DNA of 64,000 nt, taken from NCBI RefSeq assembly GCF_902459775.1, contig NZ_CABPSQ010000001.1, positions 992,001-1,056,000 on the forward strand, read 5' to 3'. Of the stretch, positions 1-8,852 are shown one piece after another (within the stretch, counting starts at the first letter, position 1; each line of letters starts with the position of its first letter). This stretch comes from Pandoraea captiosa (GTDB taxonomy: Bacteria; Pseudomonadota; Gammaproteobacteria; Burkholderiales; Burkholderiaceae). The notes below the pieces were generated by a model. The model was not told where the DNA came from and searched no databases. It was given only the letters and a program-made list of their open reading frames with translations. The translations under genes and the position numbers were made by a program.

Positions 1-219
1 GCAATGCCGGACGGCGATGGATTCTGGCTCGCACGACAGTTGCGCGAGGTATTCGCGGCGCGGGGCAGCCAGCCAGACGTGCCGCTGATCGCCGTGACCG
101 CACACGCGGACAGCGCGCTGCGCCGGCAGGCGCTTTCGGAAGGGTTTGGCGCGTATGTTGCCAAGCCTGTCGAATTGCGTTCGCTGGCGCGTCAGATTCT
201 GACGCTGACCTCGCGCTGA
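1..219 (+). CDS. Response-regulator receiver domain, C-terminal fragment (5' end outside window)
   Basis: Only the last 72 codons are present; the reading frame is open from base 1. The sequence shows MPDGDG just after where the phospho-acceptor Asp would lie, then PLIAVTA with the conserved Thr, and AKPVE with the conserved Lys of the CheY fold. It ends about 15 residues after that Lys, so the receiver domain is C-terminal in the protein. That fits a hybrid histidine kinase or a stand-alone receiver protein. The output partner cannot be seen. No neighbouring gene in the window looks coupled to it. Confidence 0.8.
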   Translation, partial: AMPDGDGFWLARQLREVFAARGSQPDVPLIAVTAHADSALRRQALSEGFGAYVAKPVELRSLARQILTLTSR

Positions 220-436
220 GGGAGGGCCGTGGTCACCATGATGGCCGGCCCGGCACGCCAATATTTCAATCTCGCTGTGAAAATTACCCGATGCCCCGGC
301 CGACGTCTCAGCACGACGCATGCGCTTCGGATCCGTCTCGCCCCCCCAAAAACGTCGCCATCGACATGAACCCGGGAAAAGTCCGAATGCGGCACGAACC
401 TTGCGCCGCTCAGGTATTTACCGGGAGGACAGGGTC

Positions 437-2245
437 ATGTCACAGCGTGTGGGAGATTTTCTGCTTGAACGACTCCGCTTGTGGGGCGTACAGCGAGTGT
501 TCGGCTATCCGGGCGACGGCATCAACGGGATTGTGGGCGCGTTCGGTCGCGCGAAGAATGATCCCGCCTTCGTACAGGTCCGTCATGAGGAGATGGCCGC
601 CTTCATGGCATGCGCACACGCGAAGTTCACGGGCGAGACCGGTGTGTGTCTTGCGACATCCGGCCCAGGCGCCATCCATTTGCTCAACGGCCTGTACGAC
701 GCCAAAGCCGACCATCAACCCGTGGTCGCCATCGTCGGACAGCAAAAGCGCGCCTCGCTCGGCGGAGACTTTCAGCAGGAAGTCGACCTGCACGCGCTGT
801 TCAAGGACGTGGCGCATGAGTACGTGCAGGAGATCGTCACGCCTGCACAGGCCCGCCACGTCATCGACCGCGCCATGCGTATCGCACATGACCAACGCAC
901 CGTCACGTGCGTCATCGTGCCGAACGACGTGCAGGATCTTCCGGCGGTCGATGTCCCGCCGCGCGTTCACGGTTCGGTGCGAAGCGGTGCGATCCGCGAC
1001 GGCGTGAAGCTCGGGCCGCGCCATATCGTGCCGTCGGACGATGAACTGGACGCTGCCGCCGAGGTTCTCAACGCGGGCAACCGGGTCGCCATGCTTGTGG
1101 GCGCCGGCGCGCTGGGGGCGGGCACGCGCGTCATCGACGTGGCAAACCGGCTCGAAGCGGGTGTCGCAAAGGCACTGCTCGGCAAAGCCGTCATTCCCGA
1201 CACGTTGCCGTGGGTGACCGGCGCGATCGGCTTGCTGGGCACGCAGCCGAGCTGGGAGTTGATGAATGAGTGCGACACGCTGCTGATGATCGGTTCGGCC
1301 TTTCCCTATGCAGAGTTCCTGCCCGAGGAGGGGCAGGCGCGCGGGGTACAGATCGATATCGACCCGCGCATGCTGAGCTTGCGGTACCCGATGGAAGTGG
1401 CGATGGTCGGCGACGCGCGCGCGACGCTCGAAGCGTTGCTACCGCGATTGCATGTGCGGCACAACGACGACTGGCGGCAGCAGATACAGGAACGCGTTGC
1501 CCGCTGGTGGCGTGTCATGGACCGGCGCGCGGCGTCGGACGCCCGGCCGATCAATCCGCAGCGGGTGTTTCGCGAGCTCTCGCAACAGTTGCCCGATAAC
1601 GCCATCGTCACGGCCGATTCCGGCACGGCGGCCAACTGGTATGCACGCGACGTTCAGTTGCGCGAAGGCATGATGGGGTCGCTCTCCGGCGGGCTTGCGT
1701 CGATGGGGGCCGCCATGCCGTATGCGCTGGCCGCCAAGATGGCGCACCCCACGCGCGTGGTCGTCGCGCTCGAAGGCGACGGCGCCATGCAGATGAACGG
1801 CATCAACGAACTGATTACGCTATCGAACCTGTGGAAGACCTGGGACGACCCGCGCCTTGCCGTGCTGGTACTCAACAACGGCGATCTCAATGAGGTGACG
1901 TGGGAGCAGCGTGCGCAGGAGGGCGACCCGCGGTTCGCCGTGTCCCAGTCGCTCCCGCCCTTCAACTATGCCGCCTACGCGCGTCAGTTAGGGCTCGGCG
2001 GGATTCGCGTCGAAGACCCGAACGATCTCGGCGCGGCGTGGCGCGAAGCGTTCACGGCGGATCGCCCGGTCGTGCTCGATGTCGTCACCGACCCGAACGT
2101 ACCGCCGATTCCGCCGCATATGACGATGGAGATGTTCCGGCGTTACACCGGCGCATTGCTCAGCGGGGACAGCGAAGCGGTCGGGGTCGCCCGCGCGTCG
2201 ATGCGCGAGACCTGGGAGAGCATCGCGAGTCGCTGGGAGAAATAG
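437..2245 (+). CDS. Thiamine pyrophosphate-requiring enzyme (pyruvate oxidase / acetolactate synthase-like)
   Basis: The protein has 602 residues with the three-domain ThDP-enzyme layout: N-terminal PYR domain with the catalytic Glu in VRHEE (E51), a central domain, and a C-terminal PP domain with the diphosphate-binding motif GDG at 447-449 followed by NN at 480-481. The family acts on 2-keto acids such as pyruvate. Poxb-like oxidases and acetolactate-synthase-like proteins cannot be told apart here, and no small regulatory subunit is adjacent, which argues against a biosynthetic AHAS. An in-frame upstream start exists at 320, but GGGAGG at 423-428 lies 8 bp before the ATG at 437, so this start is preferred. 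Its 3' end overlaps the convergent SDR gene. Confidence 0.85.
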   Translation: MSQRVGDFLLERLRLWGVQRVFGYPGDGINGIVGAFGRAKNDPAFVQVRHEEMAAFMACAHAKFTGETGVCLATSGPGAIHLLNGLYDAKADHQPVVAIVGQQKRASLGGDFQQEVDLHALFKDVAHEYVQEIVTPAQARHVIDRAMRIAHDQRTVTCVIVPNDVQDLPAVDVPPRVHGSVRSGAIRDGVKLGPRHIVPSDDELDAAAEVLNAGNRVAMLVGAGALGAGTRVIDVANRLEAGVAKALLGKAVIPDTLPWVTGAIGLLGTQPSWELMNECDTLLMIGSAFPYAEFLPEEGQARGVQIDIDPRMLSLRYPMEVAMVGDARATLEALLPRLHVRHNDDWRQQIQERVARWWRVMDRRAASDARPINPQRVFRELSQQLPDNAIVTADSGTAANWYARDVQLREGMMGSLSGGLASMGAAMPYALAAKMAHPTRVVVALEGDGAMQMNGINELITLSNLWKTWDDPRLAVLVLNNGDLNEVTWEQRAQEGDPRFAVSQSLPPFNYAAYARQLGLGGIRVEDPNDLGAAWREAFTADRPVVLDVVTDPNVPPIPPHMTMEMFRRYTGALLSGDSEAVGVARASMRETWESIASRWEK

Positions 2246-3171
2246 CGCACCGTGTGGGCGAGGCCGTCGGCAAGGGGCGTCGACGGCGCCCAGCCCAGGT
2301 GCTTGCGCGCGGCCGTCAGGTCGGGGCAGCGGCGTTGCGGATCGTCGGAGGGCAGCGCGCGGAACTCGATGGCGGCCGTCGAACCGGTCGCCCGAAGCAC
2401 TTCGTGCGCCACGTCCAGCATGGACAGCTCATGGTCGCTGCCGAGATTGACGGGCACCTCGGGCGACACGTCGGACGTCATGAGCCGGATCAGGCCGTCG
2501 ACGAGATCGTCCACATAGCAGAGCGCTCGCGTTTGCGCGCCGTCGCCGTATACGGTCAACGGCTCCCCGCGCAGCGCCTGCGTCATCAGGTTCGAAATGA
2601 CCCGTCCGTCCAGCGGGTGCATGCGTGGCCCGTACGTGTTGAAAATGCGGGCGATTCGGGTGGCCACGCCATGTTGCCTGTGATAGTTGACGAACAAGGT
2701 CTCCGCGCACCGTTTGCCTTCGTCATAACAGGCCCGCAGACCGATGGGATTCACGTTGCCCCAGTACGACTCGGCCTGCGGATGCACGCCCGGGTCGCCA
2801 TAGACTTCGCTGGTCGACGCCTGAAGAATACGGGCGCCGGTACGCTTGGCGAGGCCGAGCATGTTGATCGCGCCGTGCACGCTGGTCTTGGTCGTCTGCA
2901 CAGGGTCGCGCTGGTAGTGAACCGGCGAGGCGGGACACGCGAGGTTGTAAATCTCGTCGACTTCCACGTACAGCGGGAAGGTCACGTCGTGGCGCATCAG
3001 TTCAAAGTTGCCCGCATCGAGCAGATGCGCAATGTTGTCCTTCACGCCGGTGTAGAAGTTGTCGACACATAACACGTCGTGACCGGCGAGCACGAGCCGT
3101 TCGCACAGATGCGACCCCAGAAATCCCGCACCTCCTGTCACCAGAACGCGCTTGCGATGCAGTTCCTTCAT
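2143..3171 (-). CDS. NAD-dependent epimerase/dehydratase, UDP-glucuronate decarboxylase-like
   Basis: Extended SDR of 342 residues. [10 protein letters not shown] (12-21) is the NAD-binding glycine motif. STSEVYGDP (119-127) and CYDEGKR with Y149 and K153 match the active site of UDP-glucuronate decarboxylases (UDP-xylose synthases), which make UDP-xylose for surface glycans. The ATG at 3171 overlaps the stop of the upstream glycosyltransferase by 4 bp (ATGA), so the two are probably translationally coupled. The last ~30 codons ([12 protein letters not shown]...) run antisense into the end of the ThDP-enzyme gene and look less conserved. Exact substrate is inferred from motifs. Confidence 0.85.
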   Translation of the reverse strand: MKELHRKRVLVTGGAGFLGSHLCERLVLAGHDVLCVDNFYTGVKDNIAHLLDAGNFELMRHDVTFPLYVEVDEIYNLACPASPVHYQRDPVQTTKTSVHGAINMLGLAKRTGARILQASTSEVYGDPGVHPQAESYWGNVNPIGLRACYDEGKRCAETLFVNYHRQHGVATRIARIFNTYGPRMHPLDGRVISNLMTQALRGEPLTVYGDGAQTRALCYVDDLVDGLIRLMTSDVSPEVPVNLGSDHELSMLDVAHEVLRATGSTAAIEFRALPSDDPQRRCPDLTAARKHLGWAPSTPLADGLAHTVRYFSQRLAMLSQVSRIDARATPTASLSPLSNAPV

Positions 3172-4505
3172 CGGATGCTCTCCTTGAGCGGGGCAGCGAC
3201 CGGCGCCGCCGGTTTGACAGTGAGGGTGCGCACGGGGGGTAGCGGCACGACGGTCGCTTTGCTGCGTTGTGCGCCCGCGAGTCGTGAATAGACCGCGCAT
3301 AGCCGGTCCGCGACACCGCTCCAGGTGAAATGTCGATTGGCACGTCGAGCACCGGCCAGTCCCAGCCGATGCGCCAGACAACGGTCATCGCGCAATTGCG
3401 CCAGACGCTCGGCCAACGCCTCCGGCTGCCGGGCCGGAACGAGAAAACCCGTCTCGCCATCGACGACCGTCGTGCGGATACCGCCCACATTGCTGCCGAT
3501 GACCGGCGTGGCGCACGCCATGGCCTCCACCGGCGTAATGCCGAACGGCTCATACCAGGGCGTGGTCACGAACACGTCGGCGGCACTGTAGAAGTCGCGC
3601 AACGCATCGCGGTCGCGACGCCCGACGAAATCCACGTGTTCGGCAACCCCGGCATCTTCGGCCAGACGAGACAGACGGGCGAGTTCTTCGCAACGCGTCA
3701 CGTCCGCCTCGTAATCAGGTCCACCCACGATATGCAACTTCACGCGGCGCTCACTGCTCCTGTCGTCCAGCAATAGACGCAAGGCGTGAATGACGTTGTC
3801 GATGCCCTTGCGCGGCACGAGCCGACCGAGTTGCAGGATGGAAAACTCGTCTTCGTCCCAACCGAGGGTGGCGCGCGCGTCGGTGCGGGTGACCGGATGA
3901 AACTCCTGCGCGTCGAACCCGCACGGCACGATCTCGATGCGATGCGGATCGGCATCGTAGAGCGTGACAAGGTCGATTTCGTCTTGCGGGCATTCGGCGA
4001 TGATGGCGTCCGCGGTACGTGCAAGCGCGCTTTCGATCTGGATACGCTCCTCGGGGAATGTGTCCGACGCGCCCTGACACTGACGTCTCACATGCCCGAG
4101 CGCGTGGAACGTGACGACCAGCGGGATCTCCAGCAACTGCCGCACACGAAGCCCCACCTGACCGGACATGAAGAAATTCGCGTGCAGGATGTCGTAGCCC
4201 GGCGACGCCTGTGCGCAGTACCGCACCATGAACGCGGCAAATTCGGTCATATGCGGCAGCAACTGCTCCTTTGGAATCTCGCACGGGGGGCCCGCTGGCA
4301 CGTGGATCACACGAATGTTGCGACCCACGGGCACGACATCCGGCAGCAACGGGCTGTCGCGTCGGGTGAAGACATCAACCCGATAGCCGCGCGAGACGAG
4401 CTGACGGGCCACATTGGCGACGTAGATGTTCTGACCGCCGGCGTCGACCCCACCGATGGCGGCCAGCGGCGAAGCGTGCTCGCTGATCAAAGCTATTTTT
4501 TGCAT
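3168..4505 (-). CDS. Glycosyltransferase family 4 (GT-B fold)
   Basis: The protein has 445 residues. The N-terminal half carries the donor-sugar-enzyme type motif [12 protein letters not shown] (18-29). The C-terminal half has GRLVPRKG (227-234) and the retaining GT4 signature E-x7-E (E319, E327 in EPFGITPVE). The type is close to sucrose-phosphate-synthase-like and lipopolysaccharide/capsule transferases. It should transfer a sugar from a nucleotide donor in the cytosol, but acceptor and donor are unknown. Coupling to a UDP-glucuronate-decarboxylase-like gene suggests a role in surface or secreted glycan synthesis. ATG at 4505 is preceded by GGAG about 10 bp upstream. In-frame extension to 4964 has no family similarity and was not used. 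Confidence 0.85.
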   Translation of the reverse strand: MQKIALISEHASPLAAIGGVDAGGQNIYVANVARQLVSRGYRVDVFTRRDSPLLPDVVPVGRNIRVIHVPAGPPCEIPKEQLLPHMTEFAAFMVRYCAQASPGYDILHANFFMSGQVGLRVRQLLEIPLVVTFHALGHVRRQCQGASDTFPEERIQIESALARTADAIIAECPQDEIDLVTLYDADPHRIEIVPCGFDAQEFHPVTRTDARATLGWDEDEFSILQLGRLVPRKGIDNVIHALRLLLDDRSSERRVKLHIVGGPDYEADVTRCEELARLSRLAEDAGVAEHVDFVGRRDRDALRDFYSAADVFVTTPWYEPFGITPVEAMACATPVIGSNVGGIRTTVVDGETGFLVPARQPEALAERLAQLRDDRCLAHRLGLAGARRANRHFTWSGVADRLCAVYSRLAGAQRSKATVVPLPPVRTLTVKPAAPVAAPLKESIR

Positions 4506-4977
4506 GACAGGTAACTCCGGCTGAGCAGGGAGCGTCAGATATCGGCGCCGTTGTTTGCGTGGTGCAATTGGCGTGCCATGCTGCCGTCGATACGCGTATT
4601 TCCTCTGTTTTCCTGCGCCCCGAAGGTCACGCCACGCTCGCGTTTCACGACGTGCAACGCTTCTTGCCAGCGACATCCTTCGAATCTGTCGCGCGCATCG
4701 AACCCGTCGTGCATCACATCGCTGCGCGCGCCGACGCTTGCGTTTGCCGACCTTTCTTACAAAACGTTGGACAAAAGGCCGGCCACGGGCTGAGGCGATG
4801 GCGCAATACGCCCACCGTCGTGTCGCGCAATGCCTGCCCGCGAGCCCAGTGCTCGCGGTGTGACGCAGCACCATCCGCAGCGGGGGCGCGATGCGAACGA
4901 CATGGAACGCGACTTGCATCGTGTGCAGGGAGGCGAGGGCAATACCTGCCGTCGCCAGCCGCACTCCGGAGGTTCGT
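4506..4977. other. Intergenic stretch without a convincing gene
   Basis: About 470 bp lie between the divergent glycosyltransferase and the small ORF at 4978. Several overlapping open frames exist, but they have arginine- and cysteine-rich shadow-like composition and lack a ribosome-binding site. It should hold the promoter of the minus-strand glycosyltransferase pair. I see no clear -35/-10 pair and no strong hairpin. Confidence 0.5.
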
Positions 4978-5226
4978 ATGAATGTCGTCCTACCGATAGT
5001 CCAACGTCAGTGCGCGCCGGCCGTGGTCATTCCGCCGGACGCCTGGTTCCCCCACACGCCGCCATATTCACCGTCGCAGCGTCCCTTCATCGGTCCCTTC
5101 AGCGTCCCGAATGAAACGGACGGCGAGCGGCGCGCCGTGCCGTTGCAGTGCGATGCGCGCGGTGTCAACAGCCGTCGTGGTTTATGGTCCGCCCCTCAGC
5201 ACGCCACTCAGGAGTCTCCCGAATGA
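4978..5226 (+). CDS. Possible small protein coupled to the downstream SDR (unrecognised)
   Basis: An 82-codon ORF starting MNVVLPIVQRQ, with no recognised family. Three things favour it. CCGGAGG at 4966-4972 sits 5 bp before the ATG. The TGA overlaps the ATG of the next gene (ATGA at 5223-5226). The frame is open across an otherwise empty gap. The composition is Pro- and Arg-rich without a signal peptide, membrane segment or known motif. It could be a leader ORF that couples translation into the SDR, or a chance ORF in GC-rich DNA. Confidence 0.35.
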   Translation: MNVVLPIVQRQCAPAVVIPPDAWFPHTPPYSPSQRPFIGPFSVPNETDGERRAVPLQCDARGVNSRRGLWSAPQHATQESPE

Positions 5227-6254
5227 GCTACACACTGAAACCGCTCGCCGAGCAGGCCATCGTCATCACGGGCGCAACGAGCGGCGTCGGGCTGATCACC
5301 GCCCGCAAAGCGGCCCGTCGCGGCGCGAAACTCGTGCTCGTCGCGCGTAACGAAGTTGCCCTTGAGCAACTGTGCGAAGAGATCCGCGAGCAGGGCGGAC
5401 AAGCGATCCCGGTCAAGGCGGACGTGTGCGACGCCGAACAGATGCGTAATGTCGCCGTGAAGGCCATCGAAGCGTTCGGCGGATTCGACACGTGGGTCAA
5501 CAACGCAGGCGTGTCGATCTTCGGCGCGGCCTCGGACGTCCCGCTCGACGACCAGCGCAAGCTGTTCGATACGAATTACTGGGGCGTGGTGCATGGCTCG
5601 CTCGTGGCGGCGGAGTACCTGCGCGGCAAACAGGACGGTGTGGGCGGCGCCATCATCAACATGGGCAGCGAAGCGTCGGACGCGCCGATTCCCCTGCAAA
5701 GCGCGTACGCCGCGTCGAAGCACGCCGTGAAGGGATTCACCGATTCGCTGCGTCTCGAACTGGAAGCCGTACAGGCGCCGGTCAGCGTCACGCTCATCAA
5801 GCCTGCGGCGCTCGACACGATGTTCGTCAAGCACGCAAAGAACTATCTCGACGTGGAGCCGAAGCTGCCGCCCCCGATCTACGACCCGGCGCTGGCGGCC
5901 GACGCGATTCTGCATGCCGCCGCTCACCCGCACCGCGATCTGTTCGTGGGCGCAGCCGCCAAGCTGATGTCGTCTAGCGCTTATCACATGCCGGGCCTGT
6001 TCGACCGAATGGCGTCGAACCTCTTCTCGCGTACGCAGCGAACCGACAAGCCGCCTAGACCGCGCGACGAAAACGCGCTGCATGAACCGGGCCGCGACCT
6101 GCAGGAACGAGAGGGCATGGACGGCGTCGTCTTTCGGAGCTGTCCGTACACCACGATGGCCAAGCGGCCCCGCCTGAGCGGCGCACTGGCCGTAGGCGCC
6201 GCGGTGCTCGCGTGCACCGCGCTCACTCGCATGCGCAAACATGCGGCGCATTAG
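5223..6254 (+). CDS. SDR family oxidoreductase with C-terminal membrane segment
   Basis: The protein has 343 residues. The classical SDR core has TGATSGVG (16-23), NNAG (93-96) and the catalytic YAASK (Y162, K166). After the SDR fold ends near residue 250 a ~90-residue tail follows, with a hydrophobic stretch ALAVGAAVLACTAL (about 321-334) that may anchor it in the membrane. The substrate cannot be told from sequence. CAGGAG at 5211-5216 precedes the ATG, which overlaps the stop of the small ORF at 4978. It opens a run of stress-type genes, so a role in stress or envelope lipid metabolism is plausible but inferred. Confidence 0.85.
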   Translation: MSYTLKPLAEQAIVITGATSGVGLITARKAARRGAKLVLVARNEVALEQLCEEIREQGGQAIPVKADVCDAEQMRNVAVKAIEAFGGFDTWVNNAGVSIFGAASDVPLDDQRKLFDTNYWGVVHGSLVAAEYLRGKQDGVGGAIINMGSEASDAPIPLQSAYAASKHAVKGFTDSLRLELEAVQAPVSVTLIKPAALDTMFVKHAKNYLDVEPKLPPPIYDPALAADAILHAAAHPHRDLFVGAAAKLMSSSAYHMPGLFDRMASNLFSRTQRTDKPPRPRDENALHEPGRDLQEREGMDGVVFRSCPYTTMAKRPRLSGALAVGAAVLACTALTRMRKHAAH

Positions 6255-6281
6255 CGTCGCGCCATTTCCCTGAGTCGCATC

Positions 6282-6308
6282 AGTCCCAGTAGTCCCATTA
6301 GTCCCATC
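6282..6308. repeat. Three tandem 9-bp units (AGTCCCATT-like)
   Basis: Units AGTCCCAGT, AGTCCCATT and AGTCCCATC lie directly end to end in the gap between the SDR stop and the DUF2795 gene. They are just upstream of the latter's ribosome-binding site, so copy-number change would alter the 5' leader. No hairpin is formed. Confidence 0.8.
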
Positions 6309-6339
6309 CACCCTGCAAAACTTTGATTGGAGCCAGATC

Positions 6340-6636
6340 ATGACGCATCGCCAGCAACACACCGGTCACGAACTCAGCCGATCGCGCGCGCACGAGGGCG
6401 ACAAGGCCACGCACGACAAGGGCGGCCATCAGACCGGACATCAACAGCCGCCAAGCCCGGTCGACGTGCAAAAGGCGCTCAAGGGCATGGACTATCCGTG
6501 CAGCAAGGCGGAGCTGCTCGCCTGCGCACGCGACCAGCATGCCGATCGAAAGGTGCTCGACACGCTCCAGCACATTCCCGACATCGAATACAAGTCGCCG
6601 GCGTCCGTATCGAAGGAACTCGGCAGGCTGATGTGA
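6340..6636 (+). CDS. DUF2795 domain protein
   Basis: A 98-residue soluble protein. The N-terminal ~40 residues are His-, Gln- and Lys-rich and probably disordered. The C-terminal half (about 40-98) has the DUF2795 pattern: V-QKALKGMDYPCSKAELLA, a central helix pair, then a conserved Y-x-SPASVSKELG end. The family is small, often stress-associated and of unknown biochemical function. A TTGGAG element at 6326-6330 precedes the ATG. It lies in line with catalase and SDR genes, which supports a stress context. Confidence 0.8.
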   Translation: MTHRQQHTGHELSRSRAHEGDKATHDKGGHQTGHQQPPSPVDVQKALKGMDYPCSKAELLACARDQHADRKVLDTLQHIPDIEYKSPASVSKELGRLM

Positions 6637-6669
6637 TGTATCGCGTCGACACGATCCAGGAGGCACGGG

Positions 6670-7236
6670 ATGGCAACGATCGTGGCAGGCCGATTCGACA
6701 CTTTCGAGCAGGCGGGCGACGTGGCGCGTCGACTCTACGCGCGGCGCTTCGGCACCGACGATGTGTCGATCTTTTTCCTCAACCCGGCCGGTCAGCACGC
6801 CCGCTTTCCCATCGGCGGTGACATGCATGCCGACCCCGGCGCTCGCCCCGGGGGCTTCGGCGCCGTTCTCGGGCTGGCGGCGGGCCTGGTCGTCGGCGGC
6901 GTGATCGGCGTGACGATTTATCGGTTCGGCATGCCGTGGTGGCCGATTCCGGTCATCGCCGCACTCGTGGGTGGCTACGGCGGTGCGCTCGCCGGCGCCC
7001 TGTCCCGCATGCGCAGCCGACGTGCGCAAACGCAAGCCTACGACGCCCGCGACGCCGGGGTCATCGTCGCCGCCCATGTCACCGCGCAAACAGCCGACTC
7101 GGCGATGACCGTGCTTCGCAGCGCCGGTGCGAACGACATTCAACAGACCGAGGGCGTGTGGGAAAACGGCGAGTGGCGCGACTTCTCGCCCCTTGCTCCC
7201 CCGCACCCCCCAACAGCAAAGGAGCCCGACCTATGA
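6670..7236 (+). CDS. Glycine-rich two-segment membrane protein, general-stress type
   Basis: The protein has 188 residues. The N-terminal part (about 1-45) resembles the 'heat induced / general stress 17M' pattern seen in proteins that begin with a short alpha/beta motif (ATIVAGRFDTFEQAG). Two hydrophobic, glycine-rich segments follow at about 57-79 and 89-110 (FGAVLGLAAGLVVGGVIGV and VIAALVGGYGGALAGAL), with GxxxG-type spacing that suggests tight helix packing. A second alpha/beta-like stretch (VIVAAHVTAQTADSAMTVL) follows. CAGGAGG before the ATG is a good ribosome-binding site. The stop overlaps the next start (ATGA). Function is unknown. Confidence 0.75.
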   Translation: MATIVAGRFDTFEQAGDVARRLYARRFGTDDVSIFFLNPAGQHARFPIGGDMHADPGARPGGFGAVLGLAAGLVVGGVIGVTIYRFGMPWWPIPVIAALVGGYGGALAGALSRMRSRRAQTQAYDARDAGVIVAAHVTAQTADSAMTVLRSAGANDIQQTEGVWENGEWRDFSPLAPPHPPTAKEPDL

Positions 7237-8099
7237 CGACAAGCCAACAAGCTCAAACCCCGCCGCCGCAAACGCAGAAACAGCAGCCTGGCGTGGAAGC
7301 CGAGATGGATCCGAAGCCTCAGGACACCGCCAAGGAATATGTCGGCAGCGGGAAGCTGATCGACAAGGCCGCCATCGTGACCGGGGGCGACAGTGGCATC
7401 GGTCGCGCAGTGGCCGTGGCGTTCGCGAAAGAGGGGGCGGACGTCGCCATCGTCTACCTGAAGGAGTCGGAAGACGCCGCCACGACGCGCGAGCTGATCG
7501 AGAAGACCGGTCGCAAATGCCTGACCATCGAGGCGGACATCAGCAACCGTGAGGCGGCGCGCAACGCCGTGGAGAAGACCGTCAAAACCTTCGGTCATCT
7601 GGACGTGCTGGTCAACAACGCAGGCGAGCAGCATGTTTGCGAAGACCTCACGGAGATTTCGGAAGCGCAGTTGCTTCGCACGTTTCAGACCAACGTCTTC
7701 GGCATGTTCTTCATGACGCAGGCCGCGCTGGTGCACATGAAGCCGGGCGCACGCATCGTCAATACGGCGTCCGTGACGGCTTATCACGGCAACCCTGTGT
7801 TGCTTGACTATTCGGCCAGCAAGGGCGCGATCGTCTCGTTCACACGGGCGCTGGCGGCCAACCTCGCCGAGAAGGGCATCTATGTGAACGCCGTGGCGCC
7901 GGGACCGATCTGGACCCCGCTTATCCCCTCGACCTTCAGCGCCGATCAGGTCGCCAAGTTTGGCGCCAATACGCCGCTCAAACGCCCGGGACAACCGGAT
8001 GAGCTGGCCGCGTGCTACGTGCTGCTGTCCTGTCGCGACGGCAGCTACATGACCGGTCAGACGTTGCATCCCAACGGTGGCTCGGCGGTCGGCGGCTAG
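7233..8099 (+). CDS. SDR family oxidoreductase (YghA / glucose-dehydrogenase-like)
   Basis: The protein has 288 residues. A ~40-residue Gln/Pro-rich N-terminal leader (QQAQTPPPQTQKQQPG) precedes the SDR core: VTGGDSGIGRA (49-59), NNAG (128-131), catalytic Y193 and K197 in YSASK, and PGPIWTPL after it. This architecture with the long leader is typical of the YghA/YhdF group of stress-associated SDRs, whose substrates are poorly known. The ATG at 7233 overlaps the previous stop by 4 bp, indicating coupling with the membrane protein. GGAG at 7221-7224 provides the ribosome-binding site inside the upstream gene. Confidence 0.85.
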   Translation: MTTSQQAQTPPPQTQKQQPGVEAEMDPKPQDTAKEYVGSGKLIDKAAIVTGGDSGIGRAVAVAFAKEGADVAIVYLKESEDAATTRELIEKTGRKCLTIEADISNREAARNAVEKTVKTFGHLDVLVNNAGEQHVCEDLTEISEAQLLRTFQTNVFGMFFMTQAALVHMKPGARIVNTASVTAYHGNPVLLDYSASKGAIVSFTRALAANLAEKGIYVNAVAPGPIWTPLIPSTFSADQVAKFGANTPLKRPGQPDELAACYVLLSCRDGSYMTGQTLHPNGGSAVGG

Positions 8100-8142
8100 G
8101 TTTCGGTGCGGGTCGCAGCCCATGACTCAGAGGAGGTTCGTC

Positions 8143-8796
8143 ATGAAATTCACGCATCGCAGTAAGCATCACAGTCATCGACGCTTCATTCGACGGTTCA
8201 TCCGACGCTTCTCAGGCTTGCTGGCCGAGCTGGCACTGATCACGCCGATCATGGCGGTGGCGCAGAACCCGCTCACGCCACATGAGCCAACGCCCGGCGG
8301 GGCCGATATGGTCGATCCCGGCAAGCCACGCGACACGGATCGCATGACGCATCCGCCGGGTGGCGCCGACGCGTCGTTCGTCGACGCAGCCGGTCGCGCC
8401 GGCATGCTCGAAGTGCAGGCCAGTCAACTGGCGCTCGAGCGCTCGGCCAATACCGACGTGAAGAATTTTGCCCGCCAGATGGTCGCAGACCACACCAAGG
8501 CGGGGAATCAGTTGCAACAGATCGCCGCGCGCAAGGGGATTCGTGTCCCTGCCGCAGCGGAGGTCAACCCGGAGTTGCAGACGCTCACCGCCAAGCAGGG
8601 CCACGACTTCGACGTGGCCTATGTCGCGGCGGCGGGACCGGCGGCGCACGAGCAGGCCGTCCGGCTGTTCGAGCGTGAGGCCAATGCCGGACAGGACCCG
8701 GAGATCAAGGCGTTTGCCCGCACGACGCTGCCCACCTTGCAGCAACACTTGACGATGGCGCAAAAGCTCGCCAGATCGGTCGCCAACACGAAATGA
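8143..8796 (+). CDS. Exported DUF4142 domain protein
   Basis: The protein has 217 residues. A basic N-terminus rich in His and Arg is followed by a hydrophobic stretch LLAELALITPIMAVA, consistent with a signal peptide (possible cut after AVA-Q). Residues about 85-215 match DUF4142, a ferritin-like four-helix family common in periplasmic proteins, with the typical NTDVKNFARQMVADHTKA segment. Function of the family is not established. AGGAGG at 8131-8136 lies 6 bp before the ATG, so the upstream in-frame start at 8077 is rejected. It sits between an SDR and the catalase gene. Confidence 0.8.
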   Translation: MKFTHRSKHHSHRRFIRRFIRRFSGLLAELALITPIMAVAQNPLTPHEPTPGGADMVDPGKPRDTDRMTHPPGGADASFVDAAGRAGMLEVQASQLALERSANTDVKNFARQMVADHTKAGNQLQQIAARKGIRVPAAAEVNPELQTLTAKQGHDFDVAYVAAAGPAAHEQAVRLFEREANAGQDPEIKAFARTTLPTLQQHLTMAQKLARSVANTK

Positions 8797-8852
8797 CGCT
8801 AGCCGCCCCGAAATGTGACGCGAAATGACGCGCACACGCCAAGGAGATATCC

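Noticed and set aside
224-251. GGGCCG/CGGCCC inverted repeat after the receiver-domain gene as a terminator
   Set aside because: Only a 6-bp stem with a 16-nt loop and no T-run; too weak in DNA of this base composition.
4559-4981. 140-codon ORF in the gap before the small coupled ORF
   Set aside because: Cys/Arg-rich shadow-like composition, no ribosome-binding site, no recognisable domain.
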